Of a stretch of DNA of 59,582 bases, positions 46,629-54,732 are shown piece after piece (position 1 is the stretch's first letter; the number at the start of each line of letters is the position of its first letter). The notes below the pieces were generated by a model, which saw nothing but the letters and a program-made list of their open reading frames with translations, made no database searches and was not told the origin of the DNA. The translations under genes were made by a program, and so were the position numbers. The DNA is taken from contig CAWHCB010000014.1 of NCBI GenBank assembly GCA_963827905.1, positions 1-59,582 of the forward strand, in the 5' to 3' direction. The stretch is from JACXTP01 sp963827905 (GTDB lineage Archaea; Thermoplasmatota; Thermoplasmata; Methanomassiliicoccales; UBA472).

Positions 46629-48335
46629 TCATCCCGACACCGAGGTGCTCAATGATTCCTGGAACCATTGTTCGATGACCTTTTGGATCGACATGCCTGG
46701 GTTCATCACCCCGATCTTCTCTTCGAGTCCCGCCTGCCTGATCGAATCGCGACAGGAGCCGGTGGCTTCGGCCAATCTAAGGTCGGTCCCCAGGTCCTTC
46801 AGTTCGGTGAAGAGGTTGGCGATCATCTCAGTGGCCGAGAGGTCCAGGTAAGGCGAGCTGCGCAAACTGACCACCACCAGTTTGATGTTGTTTTTCTCCC
46901 TCACTTGGCGCAGAACCTCCTGCCTCACCCGTGCAACGTTAGGGAACATCAAAGGCCCATCCACCCTGAAGACGGCCACACCGGTGATCGTCTCATTCTC
47001 CGGGTTTCTGTCCAGATCGGTGAACTCATCAGTCCCTGGGATCCTCCCCAGCTGTCTAATTCCAGGCTGCGAGATGCGGTAGAGAAGGTCCAACATGGTC
47101 AGGGCCACACCGATGAAGATGCCTTCGAGGAGACCGAAGAACAATACCCCCAGAATCGCGGCGACGGCGAAGGCGAACTCCTTCTTGTCGAAGGCATAAA
47201 CGCTCTTCATCGACCTGACGTCGATGAGGGTCAACATAGCGGCGATGATTATCACCCCAATGATGACCCGAGGGAGATTGCTGAAGAACGATGTGAGGAA
47301 GAGCAGGACCAGGATGAGAACGACCGCAGCCACCGCCCCGGAGAGCTGGCTCTTGGCTCTGCTCTCATAATTGATGGCGGTGTTCGAGGCGCTCCCGTTG
47401 AGCGGCATACCTTGGAAGAAGCTCGCCGCCAGGTTCGCGGCGCCATAGCCGACGAACTCCTGGTTGTTATCCACTTCGTACCTACCTTTACGGGCGAAGG
47501 TCTTGCTAACTGAGACGCCTTCGATGTAAGTGATAAGGAACAGCCCGACGGCGATGGTGATCAATGCCGTGAGCGACTGCCCCCCGGTGCTGGGGACGAC
47601 GAAATCTGGCAAACCCTCTGGTATTGAGCCCACGACATCTATGCCCCAATCCTCCACTGGTAGGAGGGTGGCAAATGCCGTGGCAACAACGATCAGGATC
47701 AAGTTCCAAGGTATCCTGCGGTAGAACCTCTTACCAATGAAGATGAGGGCGAAAGCCATCAATGCGATGGAGAAGGTTGTAAGGCTGGCCTCGCCTATGT
47801 TCTCGATATAGTAAAAGGCCACCTCGAAGAAGTTGCCGCTTGCTCCATTTATTCCCAATATGCGGCCTAGTTGGAGGTTGATGACATAGAATGCCAGCCC
47901 GATCTGGAAGCCGATGAGGACGGTCTGGGAGATGAAATTGACGATGAACCCCAACTTGATCACCCGGGCCATTATGAGCATGACCCCGGTGATGAATGCG
48001 AGCATGGCGACTGCGGCGATATACTGGTTCTCGTCCGCGAAGACCAGCCCCATCAATCCGGCGCCTACCAGAGCCGCCGGTCCAGAAGATGGGACCACAA
48101 CCAGATGCTTTGAGGACCCGAAGATGAAGTAGGCGATCAATGAGGCAACGGCAGCATAGAGACCATATTGGGTGGGCAGACCGGCAAGGGAGGCCCAGCC
48201 CATTGCCGATGGTATGACCACCGCCCCCACGGTAAGACCGGCGATGAGGTCGGTCTTGAGGTCCTTTCTTTCATATCGTGGCAGCCATTCCAATACTGGG
48301 ATGTTCGATTTCAGCCATTTTTTGACATCGACCAA
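46629..48335 (-). CDS. SulP family anion transporter with STAS domain
   Basis: A 568-residue membrane protein for sulfate, bicarbonate or another anion. ERKDLKTDLIAGLTVGAVVI is the conserved opening, followed by PSAMGWASLAGLPTQYGLYA and about 12 membrane segments up to residue about 420 (GMPLNGSASNTAINYESRAK marks the central loop). The C-terminal STAS domain (VAVFRVDGPLMFPNVARVR, SSPYLDLSATEMIANLF) has the Asp-Ser-type phosphosite region reading LDLSATE. It starts at TTG 48335; no better start is near. It stands alone, with AT-rich DNA upstream (TAATATTT near 48364). The gap 46405-46628 after it, up to the nuclease gene, holds no supported gene. Confidence 0.92.
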   Translation of the reverse strand: MVDVKKWLKSNIPVLEWLPRYERKDLKTDLIAGLTVGAVVIPSAMGWASLAGLPTQYGLYAAVASLIAYFIFGSSKHLVVVPSSGPAALVGAGLMGLVFADENQYIAAVAMLAFITGVMLIMARVIKLGFIVNFISQTVLIGFQIGLAFYVINLQLGRILGINGASGNFFEVAFYYIENIGEASLTTFSIALMAFALIFIGKRFYRRIPWNLILIVVATAFATLLPVEDWGIDVVGSIPEGLPDFVVPSTGGQSLTALITIAVGLFLITYIEGVSVSKTFARKGRYEVDNNQEFVGYGAANLAASFFQGMPLNGSASNTAINYESRAKSQLSGAVAAVVLILVLLFLTSFFSNLPRVIIGVIIIAAMLTLIDVRSMKSVYAFDKKEFAFAVAAILGVLFFGLLEGIFIGVALTMLDLLYRISQPGIRQLGRIPGTDEFTDLDRNPENETITGVAVFRVDGPLMFPNVARVRQEVLRQVREKNNIKLVVVSLRSSPYLDLSATEMIANLFTELKDLGTDLRLAEATGSCRDSIRQAGLEEKIGVMNPGMSIQKVIEQWFQESLSTSVSG

Positions 48336-48553
48336 GCCCCTGGACCCCCACCTAGACCCAAATATTATGACCCGACCTCATTAAGTATCTTTGTTAACAC
48401 CAACATGGACCTTATGATCTTTTTTGATTTCTGAATCTTTTTATGGATGTGGCGATTTTTTTCAATCGTCGGAGGTGAAAAACTTATATTACGAACATGA
48501 TTCACTTGATATTCCAGCTGTAAGCTGGTCAGAAGGGATAAGGAGTTGAGACG

Positions 48554-49169
48554 TTGGACGCTTTAAACAATATACCATTCATGCCTAACTCGAGGGGGCC
48601 GCCATGGCTCCCGGCGCCCGCCGCACAGGGAAGACAGCTCGCCTATTTCGGCGTCCTGTTCGCCTTCATCATGTTTGTGGTCGGTATCATCTGGTTGATA
48701 ATCGCAATGTTGTCCTGGTCGGTCTATCTGTACGGTTTCGTGCTCTGGATCATCATCGACATAATATTCTTCTTCCTGATCAAATCCACAGTGTTCGATC
48801 AGATCGACCAAGGAAGGTTCCATGATGCCAACGTCATGTTCCTGCTCTGGAGCATCCTGATGTTGTTCGTCGGTCTGATCCCAGGCATCTTGATGATAAT
48901 CGGTTGGATAAAGTTCCAGGAGGTCTTCCAACCCCAGTACGCTCAGTACCAGGCCCAACCTGGTCAGGTCGGAGCGCCACCGGCGCAGCAACCGTCTCAG
49001 TACGCGCCGCCGCCACCGGCCCCGCCCCAACAGGCACCACCACCCCCGCCCGCAGCGGCGCCCGATGCCTGCGCAGCAGCAGAAGGTGGACATGGTGAAG
49101 TGCAAGAAGTGCGGCGTTAACTACCCGGCCTTCATGCACCACTGCCCCAACTGCAACGAGCCGCGGTGA
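48554..49169 (+). CDS. Membrane protein with Pro/Gln-rich linker and C-terminal zinc ribbon, frame-broken
   Basis: TTG 48554, with AAGGAG eight bases upstream, starts a protein of about 204 residues. Three membrane segments span residues about 28-120 (GVLFAFIMFVVGIIWLIIAM, LYGFVLWIIIDIIFFFLI, VMFLLWSILMLFVGLIPGIL). A linker of repeated Pro, Gln and Ala runs from about 130 to 175. After a break near 49060 the restored C-terminus reads MVKCKKCGVNYPAFMHHCPN, then CNEPR: a CX2C-X10-CX2C zinc ribbon. This layout is frequent in archaeal membrane proteins of unknown role; the ribbon may dock other proteins. It is a single gene. Confidence 0.7.
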
Positions 49170-49202
49170 GCGTAGGACCAACAAACCTCTTCCATCACTT
49201 TT

Positions 49203-49433
49203 CTATCTGTCCGGGAACACCACTTTCTGTCTGAAGACTATCCTCACGATCCTATGGTATGGGATGGTCGCCTCCCCGGTCGAGAAGAAGGAACGGCCCA
49301 GCTCGACGATGTCCTTGCCAGGTATGGTCAACACGTCCCCTGGCGCCCCACGGTGCACATAGGTCACAAGAGCCTCGTCCAAGGCCTGGTGGCGCCACTT
49401 GATCTCGTTCAGCACCTCCCGGGGATAGGTCAC
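49203..49433 (-). CDS. DUF504 family protein
   Basis: An intact 76-residue protein: MTYPREVLNEIKWRHQALDE, YVHRGAPGDVLTIPGKDIVE, and FFSTGEATIPYHRIVRIVFR. The HRGAPGD and IPYHRI motifs define the DUF504 (RNA-repair associated) family, found next to or fused with 2H phosphoesterases in archaea. Its role is unknown but is thought to involve RNA end processing. It diverges from the adenine deaminase gene by about 60 bases. Confidence 0.85.
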   Translation of the reverse strand: MTYPREVLNEIKWRHQALDEALVTYVHRGAPGDVLTIPGKDIVELGRSFFSTGEATIPYHRIVRIVFRQKVVFPDR

Positions 49434-49494
49434 AACGTTCAGACCGTGTCCCGATTAAAAGAATTTTTATGGCATCAGATGCGATTGATTCACC

Positions 49495-51129
49495 ATGGAA
49501 CCGAGGTCTATCGAGGGGCAGTTCGTGGACGTCATCGAGGGCAAGGTCTATCCCGCCCGGGTCAGCTTTGCGGACGGAAGGGTCCTGGCAGTGGAAAGGT
49601 TGGACCAAGCGCCCGAGCATCACATATTGCCTGGTTTCGTGGAAGCCCACATCCACATCGAGTCCTCTCAGCTCTGCCCATCCCGATTCGCCGAGGCCTC
49701 CGTGCCACATGGCACCACCTCGGTCATCAACGACCCTCATGAGATATCCAACGTGCTTGGCATGACCGGTGTGCGGTACATGCTCGACGACGCCAACGGA
49801 GTTCCGTTGCGCACCTACTTCACCGCCCCCTCCTGCGTCCCCTCCACCAAGCACGATACCTCCGGTGCGGTCTTCGGCAAGGAGGAGATCGACCTGCTCC
49901 TGCGCATGAAGGAGTTCGTGGCATTGGGAGAGGTGATGGACTTCCCCGCCGTCCTTCGGGACGATAACGGAATAAAAGAGAAGATCAAGGTGGCCAGGGA
50001 GTATTGGAAGCCAGTGGACGGTCACTGCCCCGGTCTGATCGGAAGCGACCTGGTGAAGTACATCAATGCCGGGATATCCTCCGACCACGAGTCCTTGACC
50101 GCGGACGAGGCGGAGGAGAAGTTCCACCTTGGGCATGTGGATCATGGTCCAGGAGGGGTCGGCCAACCGTAACCTCGGCGCCCTGCTCCCCTTCGCCAAG
50201 GCGAACGAATGCTTCCTGGTATCGGACGACCTCCAGGCGACAGACCTCATGAGCGGTCATCTCGACCTCCTTTTGAGAAAGGCGGTGTCATTGGGCATGG
50301 ACCCCATCCATGCCATCAGGGCGGTCACCGCCTGGCCTTCGTGGCATTACTTCCTTCCCGGTGGCTCGTTGGCCAAGGGCAAGGTGGCCGACATCGTGAT
50401 CGTGGACGACCTGAAGAACTTCAACGTCCAGGAGGTTTACATCGCGGGCGATCTGGTAGCGAAAGGAGGAAAGGCCCTCTTCACCCCGAAACCGGTGCAT
50501 CTGGGCGATCGCATGGCCGCACAGCACCGCAGGCCCGATGAGTTCACGCTGCCACACGCCGGCCCTAAGTCCAAGGTCCGGGTCATCCGAGTGGTGCCGA
50601 ATCACATCAACAGCAAGGCCGAGGTGGCCGATCTGGAGGTCAAGGATGGCGTGATCCAGTCCGACACTGGTAAAGGACGTCATCACCATGGCGGTCGTGA
50701 ACCGCTACCACCAGGCACCGGTGGCCTTGGGGTTCGTCTCAGGCTTCAAGATTAATAGGGGAGCGGTGGCGTCCACAGTGGCCCACGATTCCCACAACAT
50801 CATCGCCATCGGTCCGGACCCTGAATGCCTGGCCCAGGCGGTGAACAAGGTGACGGAACAGGGTGGGGGTTATTATGTCACCGACAAGGACCGTCACGAG
50901 TCCCTCGTACTGGACGTGGCGGGCCTCATGAGCACCGCACCCTGTCATGCCGTGGCCGAGGATGAGGCTCGGGTCTTCGAGATGCTCGCTCGCATGGGGT
51001 GCGAGCTTCTCAGCGCCAATGATGACACTCTCTTTCCAGAGCCTGCTGGTGGTCCCCGAGCTCAAGCTTTGCGACAAAGGCCTGTTCGATACCAAAAGGC
51101 AGGAGTTCGTCCCGGTCGTCATCGCCTGA
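49495..51129 (+). CDS. ade: Adenine deaminase, frame-broken
   Basis: Deaminates adenine to hypoxanthine for salvage. The metal-binding amidohydrolase loop PGFVEAHIHIESSQL, then HGTTSVINDPHEISNVLGMT, DGHCPGLIGSDLVKYINAG and SDHESLTADEAEEKF all match the Ade family. The C-terminal domain shows STVAHDSHNIIAIGPDPE and GGYYVTDKDRHESLVLDVAG. Breaks lie near 50130, 50680 and 51010-51040. Joined length about 545 residues. A TATA-like ATTTTTAT around 49463-49470 sits 25-30 bases before ATG 49495, so the transcript is nearly leaderless. Hypoxanthine produced here can be used by Hpt encoded at 52392. Confidence 0.92.
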
Positions 51130-51199
51130 GGTCCGGAAAATAATATCACCCTGGAAACCTTCATGCAACTGCTCTGGGTGGCCCAGGGGATCTGAGACG

Positions 51200-51862
51200 A
51201 TGAACAAGGTCGAGAGCTTCCGGTGCAAATTGGTCACATATGACGAGATTTCGAAATGGACATTGGACGTTTCCCGCCAGATCCGAGACAGCGAATGCCA
51301 GCCGACGGTCATCATAGGGCTCACCCGGGGCGGATGGGTGCCAGCCCGCCTGCTGTGCGACCATCTTCATGTCAAGAAGCTCTATGCCATCAAGACCGAG
51401 CATTGGGGCATCACCGCCAACCAGGATGGGAAGGCACTGCTGACCCAGGAGCTGAACGCCAACATCGAGAACGAGAACGTGCTCATCGTCGACGACATCA
51501 CCGACACCGGGGAGAGCCTGAAACTGGCCAGGAACCATGTCGACGCCCTCCGCCCCAGGGAGGTGCGCACCGCCGCCCTGCTGCACATCACGCATTCCCG
51601 GATGGAGCCAGATTTCTACTCGGTCAAGGTCCCGGAGGACCAATGGACCTGGTTCATCTTCCCCTGGAACTTGCACGAGGACCTGCGCACATTGCTCCCC
51701 AAGACCTTGATCGAGAGCAAGGCGGAGGACGAGGTTCAGAAGGCATTCCAGGAACAATTCCACATCGAAGTGTCCCATGAACTGGTGAGGGGCACCTTAA
51801 AGGACCTCGAGGCAGAGGGCAAGGTGCGAAGGAAGGGCAGGACCTGGACATCGGTCCGTTGA
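51200..51862 (+). CDS. Phosphoribosyltransferase with C-terminal winged helix
   Basis: 220 residues. The type I PRTase domain occupies residues about 5-150: CQPTVIIGLTRGGWVPARLL, and the PRPP loop VLIVDDITDTGESLKLARN. The hood and middle regions (YAIKTEHWGITANQDGK) resemble archaeal purine PRTases. After about residue 165 a helical segment ends in a winged-helix-like unit (FHIEVSHELVRGTLKDLEAE, GKVRRKGRTW). It may be a purine or xanthine PRTase whose tail senses or regulates, or a regulator with a PRTase sensor like the GfcR/PurR type, though there the DNA-binding part is N-terminal. Flanked by adenine deaminase and, farther on, Hpt. Confidence 0.78.
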   Translation: MNKVESFRCKLVTYDEISKWTLDVSRQIRDSECQPTVIIGLTRGGWVPARLLCDHLHVKKLYAIKTEHWGITANQDGKALLTQELNANIENENVLIVDDITDTGESLKLARNHVDALRPREVRTAALLHITHSRMEPDFYSVKVPEDQWTWFIFPWNLHEDLRTLLPKTLIESKAEDEVQKAFQEQFHIEVSHELVRGTLKDLEAEGKVRRKGRTWTSVR

Positions 51863-52168
51863 TCAGACCTCTATCTGGACCCGACCATCCGCTAACCTAA
51901 CCGGGTAGGTCCTCAACTTCCTGGCGGCCAGGTTCCTGACGACCTCGCCAGTGGAGAGGTCGAACACCGCATGGTGCATGGGGCACTCGACCGTATGGCC
52001 ATCCAATCGTCCTCGGCTGAGGTCGGCGTTCATGTGCGAGCAGCGCCCGTCCATGGCATAGAGCTCACTCCCCGATTTGACGATCAAGACCGTTCTGTTC
52101 TCGATGGATATGTTCCGAGCCGCGCCCTCGGGGAAATCGCCCTGGTCTCCGACGTCATGCCATGTCAT
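51863..52168 (-). CDS. Rieske-type [2Fe-2S] protein
   Basis: 101 residues starting MTWHDVGDQGDFPEGAARNI. Cluster ligands are CSHMNADLSRGRLDG (CxH) and ECPMHHAVFDLSTGEV (CX2H), the low-potential ferredoxin type that feeds dioxygenases or acts alone, rather than the cytochrome bc type; it has no membrane anchor. Its stop abuts the end of the PRTase gene. The redox partner is not visible. A short ORF overlapping its start from 52362 was judged not a gene. Confidence 0.88.
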   Translation of the reverse strand: MTWHDVGDQGDFPEGAARNISIENRTVLIVKSGSELYAMDGRCSHMNADLSRGRLDGHTVECPMHHAVFDLSTGEVVRNLAARKLRTYPVRLADGRVQIEV

Positions 52169-52391
52169 GCGATTCCGATTTGAGCCTCATCAAGATAATT
52201 GTATGCCTCTTTGTTGTTCGCATCTTCTTCTTTGAACCGGCAATTCATTGGGTATCTCACGAAACGGTCGCTCTTGCGCTCAATTACCTGGGGTCGAAAG
52301 GAAAGTGGGCGAATGACCAGAGACATCGATCCTGTGTGTGAGGCCTTCCTGGGGAAGAGCATTTAAACCCGGAAAGAAGATGACAGACCAG

Positions 52392-52950
52392 ATGCTAGAA
52401 CGGTTGAAGCGGAGCCTGGAGGAGAGCCCGGTGGTAAGGATGGGCGACTATGACTATTTCGTCCATCCCATCACCGATGGCATCCCGCGGATGGACCCGA
52501 ACGTGCTCCAGGAGGTGGTGGACCGCATCCTCGAGGTCGGCGACTTCGATTGCGACCTGATCGTGGCCCCCGAGGCCATGGGCATCCCCCTCGCCGTCCC
52601 GCTATCGCTCAGGACCGGCATACCATACAACGTGGTGCGGAAGCGCCGGTACGGTCTTCCGGGCGAGGTCAGCTTGCAACAGACCACTGGATACTCCCGC
52701 ACGGACATGTTCATCAATGGCATCTCGGAAGGGCGACCGGGTGGTGATCGTCGACGACGTCATCAGCACCGGTGGGACGATCGCGGCCATCGTCAAGGCG
52801 TTACAGGGCATGGGGGCGCTCATCGTCGACATCATCGTGGTGGTGGAGAAGGGTGACCGGAGGCCGGCTTTGGAACGGGAACTGGGAGTGACCATCAAGA
52901 CCTTGGTGAAGGTCGAGGTGCGTCAGGGCCGGACCAGGGTCGTCACTTGA
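52392..52950 (+). CDS. hpt: Archaeal hypoxanthine/guanine phosphoribosyltransferase, frame-broken
   Basis: Salvages hypoxanthine and guanine with PRPP. MLERLKRSLEESPVVRMGDY and DYFVHPITDGIPRMDPNVLQ are the archaeal Hpt N-terminus, then IVAPEAMGIPLAVPLSLRTG and RKRRYGLPGEV. After a break near 52730 the PRPP motif VVIVDDVISTGGTIAAIV follows. About 186 residues joined. A TATA box TTTAAA near 52362-52367 is 25-30 bases before ATG 52392, so I chose this leaderless start rather than ATG 52380; it also matches family starts. The 3' end overlaps the ABC permease stop by eight bases. Confidence 0.9.
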
Positions 52951-53728
52951 TCAGGCGTCGCTTCATGAGGTAGAGGGACGCGAAGAAGAAGATGACCGTG
53001 AACACGATCATGTATGCTATGCTGGCCAGGTCGATCAGCACGAAATAGTTGAAGCAGAGGTCCCGGACCACGATGCTGACATGGGTGAGGGGCAAGGCGT
53101 AGGCCAGGCCCTGGGCCCACGTCGGCAGCACGTCCAAGGGGAAGAAGGTCCCGCTGAACAGGAACATGGGCGTCACGAGCAGGAAGAACGGGTAGTTGAA
53201 GGAGTCGATGTTCGGCACCAGGGCGGTGAAGAGCATGGCCAGGCTGGCGAACATCATGCCGCCCAGGAAGGCGATCACCGGTACGAAGACCAGTCCTGGG
53301 AAATCGGCCAGCCCGAAGGCCGTGACCACGACCAGGACTATGGTGGTGTTGATGAAGCTCTTCGTCGCGCCCCATAGTATCTCCCCGGCGATGACGTCCT
53401 CTATGGTCAGGGGAGTGGCCACCATGGCATCGAAGGTCTTCTGGTAATGCATGCGCACGAACGAGCCGAAGCTGCACTCGAAGAAGGCGCCATACATGAT
53501 GGAGATGGCGAGGAGCCCAGGCGCCAGGAATTGGATGTATTCGATGGTCTCCCCTCGGAAGACCAGGTCGTTGATCAGCACCCCGAAGCCCAACCCCATG
53601 GCCACCAGGTATAGGATCGGCTCCAGGAAGGGCGGCAGGAAGTTGGTCTTCCAGGTGGTGAGGAAGACATCCTTGTTGCGCTGCCAGACCGACCAGCTGC
53701 GCCAGCTGATGTTCTTCGCCAGGCTCAT
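52943..53728 (-). CDS. ABC-2 type exporter permease
   Basis: 261 residues with six predicted membrane segments (for example FLEPILYLVAMGLGFGVLI, GLLAISIMYGAFFECSFGSF, SFINTTIVLVVVTAFGLA, VPVIAFLGGMMFASLAMLFT, FFLLVTPMFLFSGTFFPLDV). It belongs to the ABC-2 family of drug, lipid or polysaccharide exporters. The sequence FSGTFFPLDVLPTWAQGLAY is the usual ABC-2 loop. It overlaps the ATPase gene by four bases (ATGA), so the two make one exporter. The substrate cannot be inferred; the ATPase is of the DrrA type. Confidence 0.9.
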   Translation of the reverse strand: MSLAKNISWRSWSVWQRNKDVFLTTWKTNFLPPFLEPILYLVAMGLGFGVLINDLVFRGETIEYIQFLAPGLLAISIMYGAFFECSFGSFVRMHYQKTFDAMVATPLTIEDVIAGEILWGATKSFINTTIVLVVVTAFGLADFPGLVFVPVIAFLGGMMFASLAMLFTALVPNIDSFNYPFFLLVTPMFLFSGTFFPLDVLPTWAQGLAYALPLTHVSIVVRDLCFNYFVLIDLASIAYMIVFTVIFFFASLYLMKRRLIK

Positions 53729-54636
53729 TCGACCAACCTCCTCCCCGTCAGGCGGAGGAAGACGTCCTCCAGGCTGGCGCGGCGGATGATGACCGATTCC
53801 AGTTGGAACTTGGTGCGCAGCTCGCCCAGCAGGTCCTCGCAGCAGCGGGAGTAGATGAGCAGGCGGTCCGCCGTCCTCTCGAAATCCAGGCCCCTCTCCT
53901 TGACGAACGCCTCCACCTCCGGGCCAGGCTCATCTATCTCCACCACCTCCGCCCCGATGCGCTCCTCGATGAGCTTGCGAGGCGTGCCCTCCACCACGAT
54001 CTTGCCCTTGTCCATGATCACCAGGCGGTCGCAGAGCTTCTCCGCCTCGTCCATGTAGTGAGTGGTCAGGATCACCGTCACCCCTTTGCGCTTCAGCTCG
54101 CGGATCCGCTCCCATATCAGATGCCTGGCCTGAGGGTCGAGGCCGGTGGTCGGCTCGTCCAGGATGAGGATCCTGGGCTCGTTGATCAGCGCCCTGGCGA
54201 TGATGAGACGGCGCTTCATGCCCCCAGAGAGCTCGGTGACCATCACATCGCGCTTCTCCGTCAGCTGCATGAACTTCAACAGCTCCTCGGACCGCTTCAG
54301 GGCCAGGGCCTTGTCCATGTTGAAATAGCGGGCATAAGAGGTCAGGTTCTTGATGACCGTGAAGTCCGGGTCGAGGTTGTTCTCCTGTGGTGCCACGCCG
54401 ATCAGCGCCTTGATGCCTCTCGGATCCACCTCGACGTCCATGTCGAGGACCATGAGCTTGCCGGACGTCAACGGCGAGGCGCAATGGATCATGCGCATGG
54501 TGGTGCTCTTGCCAGCGCCGTTGGGACCGAGGAAGCCGAAGCACTCGCCCTGATGGATGCTGAAGCCTATGGCGTCCACCGCGCGGAACTCATCGTAATT
54601 CTTGACGAGCTTCTCCGCCACCACCACCTCGGCCAT
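53725..54636 (-). CDS. ABC exporter ATPase (DrrA/CcmA-like)
   Basis: About 303 residues, intact. Walker A GPNGAGKSTTMRMI (residues about 37-50), Q-loop GVAPQENNLDPDF, signature ELSGGMKRRLIIARA, Walker B RILILDEPTTGLDP, H-loop VILTTHYMDEAEKL. The C-terminal DrrA-like extension (EIDEPGPEVEAFVKERGLDF) assists pairing with the permease. ATG 54636 begins MAEVVVAEKLVKNYDEF, the usual start; earlier codons are unlike the family. It is first in the two-gene exporter operon and diverges from the TctA-like gene. Confidence 0.93.
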   Translation of the reverse strand: MAEVVVAEKLVKNYDEFRAVDAIGFSIHQGECFGFLGPNGAGKSTTMRMIHCASPLTSGKLMVLDMDVEVDPRGIKALIGVAPQENNLDPDFTVIKNLTSYARYFNMDKALALKRSEELLKFMQLTEKRDVMVTELSGGMKRRLIIARALINEPRILILDEPTTGLDPQARHLIWERIRELKRKGVTVILTTHYMDEAEKLCDRLVIMDKGKIVVEGTPRKLIEERIGAEVVEIDEPGPEVEAFVKERGLDFERTADRLLIYSRCCEDLLGELRTKFQLESVIIRRASLEDVFLRLTGRRLVE

Positions 54637-54732
54637 GACGAAAGTGAACCCAGCTCGCGAGATATAATCCTTCGCGGCGCAGTCTGATAGTAATGGTCGC
54701 ACCCTTCATGGACGGCTAGCGATGGCAGTGCC

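Noticed and set aside
52165..52362. A 65-codon minus-strand frame overlapping the Rieske start
   Set aside because: The ATGA overlap is tempting, but composition is ordinary, it overlaps the hpt promoter, and no motif or clear ribosome binding site supports it.
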